Shown here piece after piece: positions 1 to 9,800 of a stretch of 64,000 nt of DNA; within the stretch, counting starts at the first letter, position 1, and each line of letters opens with the position of its first letter. The stretch is from NCBI RefSeq assembly GCF_003987015.1, contig NZ_PIPQ01000001.1:496001-560000 (forward strand), read 5' to 3'. The DNA comes from Aliidiomarina taiwanensis. Its GTDB lineage: Bacteria > Pseudomonadota > Gammaproteobacteria > Enterobacterales > Alteromonadaceae. A model generated the notes under the pieces. The model saw only the letters and a list, made by a program, of their open reading frames with translations. It was not told where the DNA came from and made no database searches. The position numbers were made by a program, and so were the translations under genes.

Positions 1-417
1 ACAGGCACGAACAAGTTCGAGCAGGTCCCAGCGGGAATTGTTATTTGCCCAAGTATGCGCATAAGGGTCAATAAAGTTACGATAAAACAGAAAGCGCGTC
101 ATTTCGTCGTCGTAGCGTATGTTATTGTAGCCAACGCTGACGGTGCCGGGCTTTGACAGCTCAGCCGCTATTTTTCCGGCAAACTCTGTTTCAATGTAGC
201 CGTCCCGTTGGCATTGTTGCGGCGTAATACCTGTAATAAGACACGCCTCGGGGTGGGGCAGGTAGTCGGGCGCCAGTTGGCAGAAAATATTCATGGGCTC
301 GCCTACAATGTCTAGTGCTGCGTTTGTTCGAATGCCGGCAAACTGTGTGGGGCGGTCGGCGCGAGGGTTCACACCGCCAGCTTCGTAGTCGTGCCAAAAA
401 AATGTGATATCTGTCAT
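1..417 (-). CDS. sbcB: Exodeoxyribonuclease I, N-terminal part (cut by window edge)
   Basis: The minus frame is open from the ATG at 415-417 through all 139 codons to base 1, so only the N-terminus is present. Exonuclease I degrades single-stranded DNA 3' to 5' and acts in mismatch repair and recombination. The start carries the DEDD-exonuclease motif HDYE (as FFWHDYEAGGVNP), followed by DRPTQFAGIRT, LITGITPQQ, the second acidic motif in GYNNIRYDDEMTR, and FYRNFIDPYA, all close to E. coli SbcB. It is divergent from the isoaspartyl peptidase gene. The identification rests on direct motif recall; the C-terminal domains lie outside the window. Confidence 0.93.
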   Translation of the reverse strand, partial: MTDITFFWHDYEAGGVNPRADRPTQFAGIRTNAALDIVGEPMNIFCQLAPDYLPHPEACLITGITPQQCQRDGYIETEFAGKIAAELSKPGTVSVGYNNIRYDDEMTRFLFYRNFIDPYAHTWANNNSRWDLLELVRAC

Positions 418-532
418 ATATACAACGAAGTTAAGTGAGCTTAATGACACTAGAATAGCACTTGAGCATACTAATATGCGAGAATCGTTCAGTTCATTAA
501 TTTTAGGGTCAACCTTTACTGTGGAGAAGTTT

Positions 533-1576
533 ATGCGTGCGAAGCATTTAATATTTGCAAGTTTGCTAACCATTGGGCTTGCAGCGTGTGTCGACAGCGA
601 CGGACCAACAAGCACTGAGCAACCTATTGCCATTGCGATTCATGGTGGCGCTGGCACTATAACCCGTGAAAACATGAGTCCCGAGCGGGAAGAGCAGTAT
701 CGCCAAGCACTCGCTTATGCAACGGAAGCTGGTTATGCCGTGCTTGAAGACGGTGGGAGTGCTGTGGACGCAGTGCAAGCAGCTATTCAAATGATGGAAG
801 AAAACCCTTTATTCAATGCCGGACGAGGCGCCGTTTATACTTATGAAGGCCGCCATGAATTAGACGCTTCCATTATGCTTGGCGAAACAGGTGAAGCCGG
901 TGCCGTTGCTGGAGTGACCACAGTGAAAAGTCCGATTGCTGCTGCTCGAGCGGTGATGGAACAGTCACGCCATGTGATGTTAAGTGGCAGTGGTGCTGAG
1001 TCATTTGCTCGCCAAGTAGGCTTAGAGCAAGTCAGTAATACTTACTTCAACACCATGGAGCGTTACGAGCAATTACAGCGCGCTTTGGAATTGCTTCGCG
1101 AGCAAGACGAAATGGGCGACCACATTGCCTATCAAGAAAACTGGGACCCTGCCTTTAATATGGGCACAGTTGGTGCGGTGGCCCTTGATGCGAACGGCAA
1201 CTTGGCTGCGGGCACATCCACAGGTGGCATGACAGCCAAACGCTGGGGCCGTATTGGAGACTCCCCAGTGATTGGCGCAGGTACTTGGGCTGATAACGAA
1301 AGTTGTGCAGTGTCAGCGACAGGACATGGTGAGTACTTTATTCGCTTCCACGTGGCTGCCGATATTTGTACACGGGTGAAGTATCAAGGCAAAAGTATAG
1401 AACAAGCGAGCCATGAAGTGATACACGAGGTGCTGCTACCCCTTGGCGGTACCGGTGGTGTCATTGTATTGGACGCACAAGGGAATATAAGCTTACCCTT
1501 TAATACCGAAGGCATGTACCGAGCTTCTAAGTCGAACAGTCAACCTTTATACGTAGGCATTTACGCTAACGAATAA
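533..1576 (+). CDS. Exported isoaspartyl peptidase / L-asparaginase (Ntn-hydrolase), lipoprotein
   Basis: An N-terminal nucleophile hydrolase that removes isoaspartyl residues from peptides or hydrolyses asparagine. The open frame begins at 404, but the ATG at 533 has a good Shine-Dalgarno (GGAGAAG) and starts a signal peptide with lipobox IGLAAC (Cys19), giving 347 aa. The mature N-terminus holds AIHGGAGT; NAGRGAVYT is the conserved substrate-loop region, and GTVGAVALD contains the predicted nucleophile Thr212, exposed by autocleavage, followed by STGGMTAKRWGRIGDSP. The enzyme is therefore predicted to be anchored in the envelope, unlike cytosolic E. coli IaaA. A terminator follows. Isoaspartyl peptidase and asparaginase activity cannot be told apart from sequence alone. 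Confidence 0.9.
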   Translation: MRAKHLIFASLLTIGLAACVDSDGPTSTEQPIAIAIHGGAGTITRENMSPEREEQYRQALAYATEAGYAVLEDGGSAVDAVQAAIQMMEENPLFNAGRGAVYTYEGRHELDASIMLGETGEAGAVAGVTTVKSPIAAARAVMEQSRHVMLSGSGAESFARQVGLEQVSNTYFNTMERYEQLQRALELLREQDEMGDHIAYQENWDPAFNMGTVGAVALDANGNLAAGTSTGGMTAKRWGRIGDSPVIGAGTWADNESCAVSATGHGEYFIRFHVAADICTRVKYQGKSIEQASHEVIHEVLLPLGGTGGVIVLDAQGNISLPFNTEGMYRASKSNSQPLYVGIYANE

Positions 1577-1589
1577 TAGGGCTGTTACA

Positions 1590-1619
1590 GGGGGAAGCTG
1601 CCCTTAGCTTCCCCTTTTT
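1590..1619 (+). terminator. Rho-independent terminator after the isoaspartyl peptidase gene
   Basis: A nine-base stem GGGGAAGCT / AGCTTCCCC (1591-1599 and 1605-1613) with a five-base loop, followed at once by TTTTTC. It lies 14 bases after the stop codon and ahead of hrpA. Confidence 0.85.
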
Positions 1620-1686
1620 CTTTAACATATCGACCCACCTATATTTTTGCTAAACTAGCAGCTTACATTCCTGTTGTAATGAGTTT

Positions 1687-4600
1687 ATGAAGCATCTGTT
1701 TAGTTTATTGCCCGAATGCCGAAGCCGTGACCGCTTTTCCTTCAAGCAACGGCTTCGCCGTTTACAAAAGAAAGCCAGCACCGAAGCCCTTGAACGTTTG
1801 CAGCACGACATTGAAAGCTCCCGTGCTTGGGTGAGCGAACGGCGAGCGCGTATTCCGACCATTCACTTTTCCGACGACTTGCCCGTCAGTGTAGAGCGTG
1901 AGCGTATTCAGCAGACCATAGCTGACAACCAAGTCACAGTATTAGCCGGTGAAACAGGCTCTGGGAAAACCACCCAACTACCGAAAATGCTGTTAGATAT
2001 GGGCTATGGTGCCGCGGGCGTTATTGGTCATACACAGCCACGCCGGTTAGCAGCCCGTTCGGTGGCATCGCGTATTCAAGAAGAAGTGGGAGAATTAGGG
2101 CAAACACTTGTTTCTTATAAGATTCGTTTTCAAGATCAGACAAGTGACCAAACGTCAGTTAAATTAATGACCGACGGTATTTTATTGACAGAGCTGCAAA
2201 ACGACCCTTTTTTAAGTGACTATGAAGTCATCATTATTGATGAAGCCCATGAACGTAGTCTGAACATCGACTTTCTTTTAGGCGTATTACATAAGCTGCT
2301 GCCAAAACGACCAGACTTAAAGCTTATTATTACATCTGCCACGATTGAAACAGAACGATTTTCTCAGCATTTTCATGATGCGCCTGTGATAGAAGTGAGT
2401 GGACGTACGTATCCCGTGGAAGTCCGCTATCAGCCTATTTCTGAAGAGGAAGACCAAGACTTACACCAAGGTGTTATCGATGCAGCCGAGTCGCTGATGC
2501 GAGAAGGGCCAGGTGATATCTTGGTGTTTTTAAGTGGTGAACGTGAAATTCGCGACTTAGCCGACAGTTTAAACGATGCCTTTAACCGTTCCGGCAGTGG
2601 CACCCTGGTTGATATTGTTCCTTTATATGCACGCTTGTCAGCGCAAGAGCAAAACCGAGTATTCCAACCCCGCGGTGGCCGGCGCATTGTGCTAGCCACG
2701 AACGTTGCAGAAACGTCGTTAACTGTGCCCCGAATTCGCTATGTTATTGACACGGGACTGGCCCGTATTAGTCGCTATAGCTACCGTACAAAAGTCCAAC
2801 GCTTACCTGTTGAACCCGTTTCACAGGCAAGTGCGAACCAACGGGCTGGGCGTTGCGGGCGACTTGGCCCGGGTATTTGTATTCGCTTATACAGTGAAGA
2901 GGACTATTTAAACAGGCCTGAGTTTACAGACCCGGAAATACTAAGAACAAACTTAGCCTCGGTTATTTTACAAATGGCCAGTTTAAAGCTGGGTGATATT
3001 CGTCGTTTTCCATTTTTACAACGGCCCGACGAGCGTTATATTAATGACGGCTTAAAACTGCTCGAAGAGCTTCAAGCTGTTTCCATGCGTGGCCGGCGGG
3101 GCCATCAGCAGTTAAAGCTAACCAGTTTGGGTCGACAGTTGGGGCGTTTACCCATAGACCCACGATTAGGTGCCATGGTGCTTGCTAGTGGGCCATTAAA
3201 CTGTACCCGTGAGGTACTCGTGATAGTGGCCGCTTTAAGCATTCAAGACCCGCGCGAGCGGCCCCATGACAAGCAGCAGCGTTCGGATGAATTACATAAC
3301 CGCTTTGCGGTGAGTCATTCGGATTTTTTGAGTTATTTAAAGCTTTGGGGCTACTTACAAGACATTCAAAAAGAGGGCAGTGCCAGCCAATTTCGGAAAC
3401 GCTGTAAGAAAGAGTTTATTCATTACTTACGAGTGCGGGAATGGCACGATGTGTATACACAGTTAAGGCACACGGTGCGCGAGCTTGGCTTCCCTTTAAG
3501 TGACGAGCCAGCGAGTGAAGACCATGTGCACCAAGCCATGTTGCCGGGGCTGCTTTCACACATAGGTACGCGCCAGGACAAGTTTGAATATATGGGCGCA
3601 CGGCAAAGTCGCTTTTATATTTTTCCAGGCTCTGCGGTGTTTAAGGCGAAGCCTAAATGGATTATGGCGGCGGAGCTGGTGGAGACTTCGCGCTTGTACG
3701 CTCGCTATGTGGCGGGTATCAAGACCGAGTGGGTGGAGCAGGCGGCAGCTCATTTGGTGCGAAAAAGTTATAACGAACCACGTTATTCAAAGCGACAGGG
3801 GGCTGTGATTGCTTCTGAGCAAGTGACTTTGTATGGCTTACTGTTGGTGCCTGGCCGCCGTGTGCAGTATGGCCGTATTGACCCTGTGGTGTCACGAGAG
3901 TTATTTATTCGCCAAGCTTTAGTGGCGGGTGAAGTAAAAAAAGCCCCACCCTTTGTGGCTGCGAACCAAGCACTAATAGATGACATTCAAGCGCTTGAAG
4001 CAAAGTCACGCCGCCGCGATATTTTAGTGGATGAAGAAGCCTTGTATGCGGCTTACGAACGTGTGCTTGCCCCGTCCATTTTGGACGATCGCAGTTTAAA
4101 TGCCTGGTGGCGCAAAGCAAATAAAGAGCAACAGCGAGCTTTGTTCTTCCAGCGTGACGACTTAATGGCGCAGTCCGCCGAGCATGTCACAGAGCAGCTC
4201 TACCCAGATGAGTGGGAGCAGGGTAGCTTGCGTCTACCCTTAGACTATATCTTTGAACCAGGCAGGAAAGACGACGGAGTGAACATTGACATTCCGTTGG
4301 CTGCGTTAAGTCAAGTTCAAGACACAGGCTTTGACTGGCAAGTGCCCGCCTTGCGGCATGAGTTGATCACCGCGTGGATCCGCAGCCTGCCAAAGCGCCT
4401 ACGACGTAATTTTGTGCCTGCGCCGGACTATGCGCAGGCTGTGCTCGACGCTGTGCAGCCCTTTACAGCGCCCTTGCTCGAAGCCATGACCGATGAGCTT
4501 AGACGCATGTCAGGGCTGACGATACCCACAGATGCCTGGGATGCGACACTGATACCAGAGCATTTGCGCATAAACTTCCGGGTTCGTGATGCAGACAACA

Positions 4601-5568
4601 AGATAGTTCGCCAAGGCCGAAACCTAAGCGAGCTGCAGCAGCGCATGAAAGGCAAAGTTCAAGAAACCATTACCGAAACGGCTGGCGAACAGATTGAACA
4701 AGAGGGATTAACGGACTGGTCATTTGGCGCGCTACCAAAGCCCGTAGAGCGCCGCCAAGGACGCTTTGCCATTAAGGCCTACCCTGCCTTAACCGACGAA
4801 GGGAAGTCGGTCGCCATTCGTGTTTATGACCAAGCTGAGGATGCACAGCAGGCACAGCTACAAGGGCTGCGCCGCCTGGTTTATTTGCAAGTGTCGTCAC
4901 CGTTAAAATATTTACAGCAAGCGCTGCCGGCAAAAACCAAATTGGCGATGTACTTTAACCCTTGGGGACGTATTGAAGCCTTAATCGACGACTGTATTAT
5001 GGCAGCTATCGACCAGCTTATAGCAGGCCATGCAGTCACAGATGAACCCAGCTTTAGGCAGCTAGTAGACAAGGTGCGGGCAGAGCTGAATGACACCACC
5101 TTAGCTATTGTTGAACGCGTAGAGCAGTGTTTGCTGCTTAGCCACAGCATTAATAAAGGGTTAAAAGGGAAGCTGGACTTGCGTTTAATGCAGTCGTATA
5201 ACGACATACAAGCCCACTTGTCCGAGCTTATTTTTCCAGGCTTTGTTACCACCTTTGGTACAGAGCGCTTAGCTGACTTGGAGCGCTATTTAAAAGGCAT
5301 AGCGTACCGTTTAGAAAAGCTACCGGTGGACCCAAATAAAGACAGGTTGCGCGTGCTGCAAGTGGAAAAAATAAAAGCTGAATGGCAAAGCTTATGCAAT
5401 AAAGTGCCAGACTATAAAAGCAGGCCAGAGCCTTTACAGGCTTTCCGTTGGCATTTGGAGGAGTTTCGTATTTCTCTGTTTGCTCAAGTTTTAGGAACAG
5501 CTTTTCCGGTGTCGGAACAGCGTCTTAAGCGTCATTTAACGCAGCTTCAGAAGGAGCTTGGGCTCTAA
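1687..5568 (+). CDS. hrpA: ATP-dependent RNA helicase HrpA (DEAH box)
   Basis: A DEAH-box RNA helicase of 1293 aa, close to E. coli HrpA (1300 aa), implicated in mRNA processing and rescue of stalled ribosomes. Motif I GETGSGKTTQ starts near residue 88, motif II DEAH is at 185, SAT follows in LIITSATIETERF, and motif VI appears as QRAGRCGR. The helicase-associated and OB-fold regions come next, then the long C-terminal HrpA-specific domain (DUF3418 type) ending in LTQLQKELGL. The start ATG at 1687 begins a basic N-terminal region as in E. coli. It is a single gene between two terminators, convergent with grxA. The frame is intact. Confidence 0.97.
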   Translation: MKHLFSLLPECRSRDRFSFKQRLRRLQKKASTEALERLQHDIESSRAWVSERRARIPTIHFSDDLPVSVERERIQQTIADNQVTVLAGETGSGKTTQLPKMLLDMGYGAAGVIGHTQPRRLAARSVASRIQEEVGELGQTLVSYKIRFQDQTSDQTSVKLMTDGILLTELQNDPFLSDYEVIIIDEAHERSLNIDFLLGVLHKLLPKRPDLKLIITSATIETERFSQHFHDAPVIEVSGRTYPVEVRYQPISEEEDQDLHQGVIDAAESLMREGPGDILVFLSGEREIRDLADSLNDAFNRSGSGTLVDIVPLYARLSAQEQNRVFQPRGGRRIVLATNVAETSLTVPRIRYVIDTGLARISRYSYRTKVQRLPVEPVSQASANQRAGRCGRLGPGICIRLYSEEDYLNRPEFTDPEILRTNLASVILQMASLKLGDIRRFPFLQRPDERYINDGLKLLEELQAVSMRGRRGHQQLKLTSLGRQLGRLPIDPRLGAMVLASGPLNCTREVLVIVAALSIQDPRERPHDKQQRSDELHNRFAVSHSDFLSYLKLWGYLQDIQKEGSASQFRKRCKKEFIHYLRVREWHDVYTQLRHTVRELGFPLSDEPASEDHVHQAMLPGLLSHIGTRQDKFEYMGARQSRFYIFPGSAVFKAKPKWIMAAELVETSRLYARYVAGIKTEWVEQAAAHLVRKSYNEPRYSKRQGAVIASEQVTLYGLLLVPGRRVQYGRIDPVVSRELFIRQALVAGEVKKAPPFVAANQALIDDIQALEAKSRRRDILVDEEALYAAYERVLAPSILDDRSLNAWWRKANKEQQRALFFQRDDLMAQSAEHVTEQLYPDEWEQGSLRLPLDYIFEPGRKDDGVNIDIPLAALSQVQDTGFDWQVPALRHELITAWIRSLPKRLRRNFVPAPDYAQAVLDAVQPFTAPLLEAMTDELRRMSGLTIPTDAWDATLIPEHLRINFRVRDADNKIVRQGRNLSELQQRMKGKVQETITETAGEQIEQEGLTDWSFGALPKPVERRQGRFAIKAYPALTDEGKSVAIRVYDQAEDAQQAQLQGLRRLVYLQVSSPLKYLQQALPAKTKLAMYFNPWGRIEALIDDCIMAAIDQLIAGHAVTDEPSFRQLVDKVRAELNDTTLAIVERVEQCLLLSHSINKGLKGKLDLRLMQSYNDIQAHLSELIFPGFVTTFGTERLADLERYLKGIAYRLEKLPVDPNKDRLRVLQVEKIKAEWQSLCNKVPDYKSRPEPLQAFRWHLEEFRISLFAQVLGTAFPVSEQRLKRHLTQLQKELGL

Positions 5569-5591
5569 GAGGCTGCGGCTACCTTTAGTTA

Positions 5592-5620
5592 CAAAAAACC
5601 TGCTCTAGGCAGGTTTTTTG
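5592..5620. terminator. Bidirectional terminator between hrpA and grxA
   Basis: An A-tract, stem and T-tract structure: AAAAAACCTGC pairs with GCAGGTTTTTT around a short loop. The A and T tracts make it work in both directions, serving hrpA on the plus strand and the grxA end of the nrd cluster on the minus strand. Confidence 0.85.
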
Positions 5621-5627
5621 TATTTGC

Positions 5628-5891
5628 TTAAGCGTAAAGGCCTAAATGCTCTTTTGCGTAAGCTTCAAATTCGGTGCAACCACCAATATGCTTTTCATCA
5701 ATAAAGATTTGCGGCACGGTTTCTGCTGGCTTCCCAATGGTTTTTTCCAAGTCTGCGCGGCTAATGCCTTCTTTAATAATATCCACATAGCGGTATTCAA
5801 AGTCGTCGTGCTTTTCTACAAGCTGCTCAGCAATTTGTTTTGCACGCACACAAAAAGGACAGGAATCGCGTCCAAAAATAACGGTTAACAT
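5628..5891 (-). CDS. grxA: Glutaredoxin 1 (GrxA)
   Basis: A glutathione-dependent dithiol reductant, 87 aa. The active site is CPFC in VIFGRDSCPFCVRAK near residues 11-14. The cis-proline motif TVPQIF and the glutathione-binding HIGGCTEF follow. The spacing and IFGRxxCP start match E. coli GrxA (85 aa) rather than GrxC. The ATG at 5889-5891 has GGAGT upstream. It is the last gene of the nrdA-nrdB-yfaE-grxA run, 89 bases from yfaE, and its known role as electron donor to class Ia ribonucleotide reductase fits this position. Cotranscription is inference. Confidence 0.95.
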   Translation of the reverse strand: MLTVIFGRDSCPFCVRAKQIAEQLVEKHDDFEYRYVDIIKEGISRADLEKTIGKPAETVPQIFIDEKHIGGCTEFEAYAKEHLGLYA

Positions 5892-5980
5892 GAAATACTC
5901 CTTTCTAGTTTCGATTGCGCTTATTATGTCATTAAAGCGGAACAGGAACCAATGGGCTTTATCGATAGGCTTAATAGTTT

Positions 5981-6244
5981 TTAGTGGTCAATACTCAAGT
6001 CGCTTTTTGCAATGCAGACACAAGGTAGAATTTCGCCTTGGCGTACATAGGCTAAAGGTTCGTTCAGGTACTCAACTTGGCCCGAGGTGAGGGTGCAGCG
6101 GCAGGCGCCACAGAATCCAGTTCGGCAATGGTAGTTAAGCTCTAGGCCTGCTTCTTCGAGGGCTTGGAGTAGGGACTTAGACTCACCGGTGGTCACTTCG
6201 ACCACCGGTAAGCTATTCACTTGAACTTTATGCGTTGAAGCCAT
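5981..6244 (-). CDS. yfaE: [2Fe-2S] ferredoxin YfaE, NrdB cofactor maintenance
   Basis: A small plant-type [2Fe-2S] ferredoxin of 87 aa. The cluster cysteines are visible in YHCRTGFCGACRC and the distal Cys in GEILPCVCIAKS. In E. coli, YfaE supplies electrons to rebuild the diferric-tyrosyl radical cofactor of NrdB. It starts five bases after the nrdB stop codon, so translation is probably coupled. The family and the nrdB neighbour together make the role secure. Confidence 0.94.
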   Translation of the reverse strand: MASTHKVQVNSLPVVEVTTGESKSLLQALEEAGLELNYHCRTGFCGACRCTLTSGQVEYLNEPLAYVRQGEILPCVCIAKSDLSIDH

Positions 6245-6249
6245 AAGAA

Positions 6250-7380
6250 CTACAGGTCAAAGTCGCCAAAGTCTCCAGCGCTCACTTCGCTGTCAATTTG
6301 ACCAACTAAGTAGGAGCTAATCTCTGACTCTTGCGGTGCGACTTGTACGTTGTCAGAAACCAAATATTTATTCATCCATGGTAGTGGGTTGGTAACTTGG
6401 TTGTAGTGAGGTTCAAAGCCGATGGCTTGCATACGCAAGTTCGCAATGTATTCCACATATTGACATAGAATTTCTTTGTTCAAGCCAATCATGGAACCAT
6501 TTTCAAACAGGTAACCGGCCCATTTCTTCTCTTGCTCAACAGCAGAGGTGAAAATCTCAAAGGCTTCTTCACGACACTCTTCTGCAACTTCTTTCATTTC
6601 TGGGTCGTCGTCACCATGTTGCCACAGGTTTATAATGTGCTGTGTTGAGGTGACATGCAGGTTTTCGTCACGCGCAATTAAGCGAATAATCTTTGAGTTC
6701 CCTTCCATCAGTTCGCGCTCGGCAAAAGCAAAGGTACACGCAAAGCTGACGTAGAAACGAATGGCTTCTAGTGCGTTCACCGAGTTGACACACAAGAAGA
6801 GTTTACGTTTCAAAATGCGCCTGCTGACTTCATGGGTTTCCCCATTAATCTCAAAGGTGCCTTCACCGTAGATTTGCCACAGCTGCACATAGAAAATCAA
6901 GTCGTCGTAGTACTTGGAAATGTCTGAGGCACGCTCACGTATCTGCTCATTCACCACAATGTCGTCGAACACCGGACCTGGGTCGGTAAACAGGTTGCGT
7001 AAAATGTGCGTGTACGAGCGTGAGTGAATGGTCTCAGAGAAGCTCCAGGTTTCTATCCAGGTTTCTAGCTCTGGCAAGGAAACAATGGGAAGGAACGCAA
7101 TGTTCGGGCTTCTTCCTTGTACCGAGTCAAGCAATGTTTGGTATTTCAGGTTTGAAATAAAAATATGCTTTTCACTTTCCGACATGGCCTGAAAGTCGAC
7201 GCGGTCACGGCTTACATCCACTTCTTCTGGGCGCCAGAAGAAGCTAAGCTGTTTTTCAATAAGCTTCTCAAAAATACTGTGGCGCTGCTGGTCGTAACGA
7301 GCAACGTTCACTGGGTTGCCGAAAAACATCGGCTCCCCAAGTGGGTTCACATTGTTCTGATTAAATGTTGTATAGCGCAT
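6250..7380 (-). CDS. nrdB: Ribonucleoside-diphosphate reductase 1, beta subunit (NrdB)
   Basis: The radical-generating subunit of class Ia ribonucleotide reductase, 376 aa, the same length as E. coli NrdB. It houses a diiron site and stable tyrosyl radical. Iron-ligand regions are visible: [13 protein letters not shown] near the N-terminus, then [15 protein letters not shown], and [13 protein letters not shown] in the C-terminal half. The acidic C-terminal tail ending AGDFGDFDL is the peptide that docks on NrdA. The gene lies 14 bases after nrdA, and yfaE follows five bases later. Confidence 0.97.
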   Translation of the reverse strand: MRYTTFNQNNVNPLGEPMFFGNPVNVARYDQQRHSIFEKLIEKQLSFFWRPEEVDVSRDRVDFQAMSESEKHIFISNLKYQTLLDSVQGRSPNIAFLPIVSLPELETWIETWSFSETIHSRSYTHILRNLFTDPGPVFDDIVVNEQIRERASDISKYYDDLIFYVQLWQIYGEGTFEINGETHEVSRRILKRKLFLCVNSVNALEAIRFYVSFACTFAFAERELMEGNSKIIRLIARDENLHVTSTQHIINLWQHGDDDPEMKEVAEECREEAFEIFTSAVEQEKKWAGYLFENGSMIGLNKEILCQYVEYIANLRMQAIGFEPHYNQVTNPLPWMNKYLVSDNVQVAPQESEISSYLVGQIDSEVSAGDFGDFDL

Positions 7381-7394
7381 AGTTTCCTCACTAC

Positions 7395-9731
7395 TTAAAT
7401 TTTACAAGCTCCACCGGCACAGTCGTCATCGTCTTCCACAACGGCAGTAACAGCCGCACTGGCGTTTTCTTGAAGCTTCTCACGTGTTGCTGCAGACAAG
7501 TCGGTTTGGTTGTCTGAAGAACCGTCACGGGTATTGTGGTAGTACATGGTTTTAACGCCCAGCTTATATGCATGCAGTAAGTCTTGCAGCAGTTGGCGCA
7601 TAGGTACTTTGCCGCCTTCAAACTTGCTTGGGTCGTAGTTGGTGTTGGCAGAAATAGTTTGGTCTACGAATTTCTGCATAATCGCTACAAGTTCCAAGTA
7701 GCCTTTGTTGTTTGGCATGGTCCACAGCAGTTCGTAGTCGTCTTTCAAACGCTCGAACTCTGGCACGACTTGCTTCATGACACCGTCTTTTGACGACTTC
7801 ACCGAGATATGACCGCGTGGAGGTTCAATGCCGTTGGTGGCATTCGATATCTGCGACGATGTTTCAGACGGCATTAAGGCCGACAGCGTCGAGTTACGTA
7901 AGCCGTACTTTTTGATGGACTCACGGAGGCTTTCCCAGTCGTAATGGAGTGGTTCTGAACAAATGCTGTCCACGTCTTTTTTGTACGTGTCGATGGGCAA
8001 AATGCCTTTCGAAGTTCTGGTTTCGTTGAACTTAGGACACGCGCCTTTTTCCTTCGCTAGCTCGTTCGAAGCTTTCATCAGGTAGTACTGCATTGCTTCA
8101 AAGGTGCGGTGCACAAGGCCGTTGGCGCTACCGTCTGAGTAGCGTACACCGTTTTTGGCCAGGTAATAGGCAAAGTTAATAACACCAATACCTAAGGTGC
8201 GGCGGCCCATGCTTGCATTGTAGGCTGCAGGTACTGGGTAGTCCTGGTAGTCGAGAAGGCTATCGAGAGCACGTACCGACAAATCAGCTAGCTCTTCAAA
8301 GTCGTCAAGAGACTTAATTTCACCTAAGTTAAAGGCCGACAGTGTACACAGGGCAATTTCACCTTCTTCGTCGTTAATGTGCTGCAATGGCTTGGTTGGT
8401 AACGCGATTTCTAAGCATAGGTTGCTTTGACGAATAGGGGCCAATTTAGGCTCAAATGGCGTATGGTTGTTTGTGTGGTCAACGTTTTGCAAATAAATAC
8501 GACCTGTGCTAGCACGCTCCTGCATAAACAAGCTAAATAGCTCGATGGCTTTAATGCGCTTTTTGCGAATGTCTGGGTCGTTTTCATACTGCACATACAA
8601 GCGCTCGAATTCGTCTTGGTCAGCGAAGAAAGCGTCATACAAACCAGGCGTGTCCGACGGACTAAATAAAGTAATGTAGTCGTCTTTAATGAGGCGCTGG
8701 TACATAGTGCGGTTAAATTGTACGCCGTAGTCTAGGTGGCGAACACGGTTTTCTTCTACACCACGGTTGTTTTTCAGTACCAGCAGAGACTCCACTTCAA
8801 GGTGCCAAAGGGGGTAAAACAGGGTCGCTGCTCCGCCACGCACACCGCCTTGCGAACAGCTTTTAACGGCTGTTTGGAAGTATTTAAAGAAGGGAATACA
8901 GCCTGTGTGGAAGGCTTCACCACCACGAATGGGGCTACCTAGCGCACGAATACGGCCTGCGTTAATACCAATGCCCGCCCGCTGAGAAACATATTTTACA
9001 ATGGCACTCGCCGTGGCGTTAATGGAGTCGAGGCTGTCGTCAGACTCAATTAGAACACATGAACTAAATTGGCGTGTCGGAGTACGAACACCCGCCATAA
9101 TCGGCGTGGGTAGCGACAGTTTAAAGGTAGAGGCTGCATCGTAGAAACGACGAATGTAGTCGAGGCGCGTGTCTTTAGGGTAGTTTGCGAATAAGCAAGC
9201 AGCCACAAGTACATACAGGAACTGTGCACTTTCATAGACTTCGTCTGTTACTCGGTTTTGAACCAAGTATTTGCCTTCCAACTGCTTCACAGCCGCGTAG
9301 GAGAAATTCAGGTCACGACTATGGTCTAAGAAGCTGTTCATTTGCTCGAACTCTTCTTTTGTATAGTCTTCTAGTAAATGTTTGTCGTAACGGTTGTCCG
9401 CAACCATTTTGGTTACTTGGTCGTATAGGTGCGGTGGCTCGAATTTACCATAAGCTTTTTTCCGTAAATGGAAAATAGCTAAACGCGCAGCCATGTACTG
9501 ATAATCTGGCGCGTCTTCAGAGATCAAATCAGCCGCTGCCTTGATGAGCGTTTCATGGATCACGTCGGTACGCATACCGTCGTAAAATTGGATTTGTGCG
9601 TTAATTTCAACTTGGGACACAGAAACGTTATTTAAGTTTTCTGCCGCCCAACCAACAACACGGTGAATTTTATCGAGATCGAGTAATTCGCGACGACCAT
9701 CACGCTTAGTGACTTGAATAGATTGGTTCAT
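7395..9731 (-). CDS. nrdA: Ribonucleoside-diphosphate reductase 1, alpha subunit (NrdA)
   Basis: The catalytic subunit of class Ia ribonucleotide reductase, which reduces NDPs to dNDPs; 778 aa against 761 in E. coli. The N-terminus ([17 protein letters not shown]) is the ATP-cone activity domain. The ten-stranded barrel contains [27 protein letters not shown] and the radical-transfer region. The C-terminal tail ends CAGGACKI, the cysteine pair that is re-reduced by glutaredoxin or thioredoxin. The ATG at 9729-9731 has a strong GAGGGAG Shine-Dalgarno. Expression is likely repressed by NrdR through the two upstream boxes. Confidence 0.97.
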   Translation of the reverse strand: MNQSIQVTKRDGRRELLDLDKIHRVVGWAAENLNNVSVSQVEINAQIQFYDGMRTDVIHETLIKAAADLISEDAPDYQYMAARLAIFHLRKKAYGKFEPPHLYDQVTKMVADNRYDKHLLEDYTKEEFEQMNSFLDHSRDLNFSYAAVKQLEGKYLVQNRVTDEVYESAQFLYVLVAACLFANYPKDTRLDYIRRFYDAASTFKLSLPTPIMAGVRTPTRQFSSCVLIESDDSLDSINATASAIVKYVSQRAGIGINAGRIRALGSPIRGGEAFHTGCIPFFKYFQTAVKSCSQGGVRGGAATLFYPLWHLEVESLLVLKNNRGVEENRVRHLDYGVQFNRTMYQRLIKDDYITLFSPSDTPGLYDAFFADQDEFERLYVQYENDPDIRKKRIKAIELFSLFMQERASTGRIYLQNVDHTNNHTPFEPKLAPIRQSNLCLEIALPTKPLQHINDEEGEIALCTLSAFNLGEIKSLDDFEELADLSVRALDSLLDYQDYPVPAAYNASMGRRTLGIGVINFAYYLAKNGVRYSDGSANGLVHRTFEAMQYYLMKASNELAKEKGACPKFNETRTSKGILPIDTYKKDVDSICSEPLHYDWESLRESIKKYGLRNSTLSALMPSETSSQISNATNGIEPPRGHISVKSSKDGVMKQVVPEFERLKDDYELLWTMPNNKGYLELVAIMQKFVDQTISANTNYDPSKFEGGKVPMRQLLQDLLHAYKLGVKTMYYHNTRDGSSDNQTDLSAATREKLQENASAAVTAVVEDDDDCAGGACKI

Positions 9732-9758
9732 AGCTCCCTCTTTGGGTTACTTTTATTA

Positions 9759-9774
9759 TCACTATATATAGTGG
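9759..9774 (-). promoter_or_regulatory. NrdR box 1 (proximal) of the nrdA promoter
   Basis: The bases tcactatatatagtgg form a near-perfect palindrome that fits the NrdR-box pattern acActATATaTtgTgt. It overlaps the probable -10 region of nrdA, about 27 bases upstream of the start codon, so NrdR bound here should block RNA polymerase. The assignment rests on the known family consensus and on position; nrdR itself is not in the window. Confidence 0.85.
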
Positions 9775-9790
9775 TCGTTTTGGCGCCAGT

Positions 9791-9796
9791 GGTCAA
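9791..9796 (-). promoter_or_regulatory. Candidate -35 element of the nrdA promoter
   Basis: On the minus strand the sequence is TTGACC, a good sigma-70 -35. Seventeen to nineteen bases downstream it runs into the AT-rich NrdR box 1 (CACTAT or CTATAT as -10). The -35 therefore sits between the two NrdR boxes and the -10 inside the proximal one. The exact -10 cannot be fixed by eye. Confidence 0.5.
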
Positions 9797-9800
9797 AACG

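Noticed and set aside
191-397. 68-residue minus-strand open frame at the left edge
   Set aside because: It is out of frame with sbcB, which occupies the same bases on the same strand and matches a known protein.
4881-5252. 123-residue antisense frame within hrpA
   Set aside because: It has no recognisable motif and lies opposite the conserved HrpA C-terminal domain.
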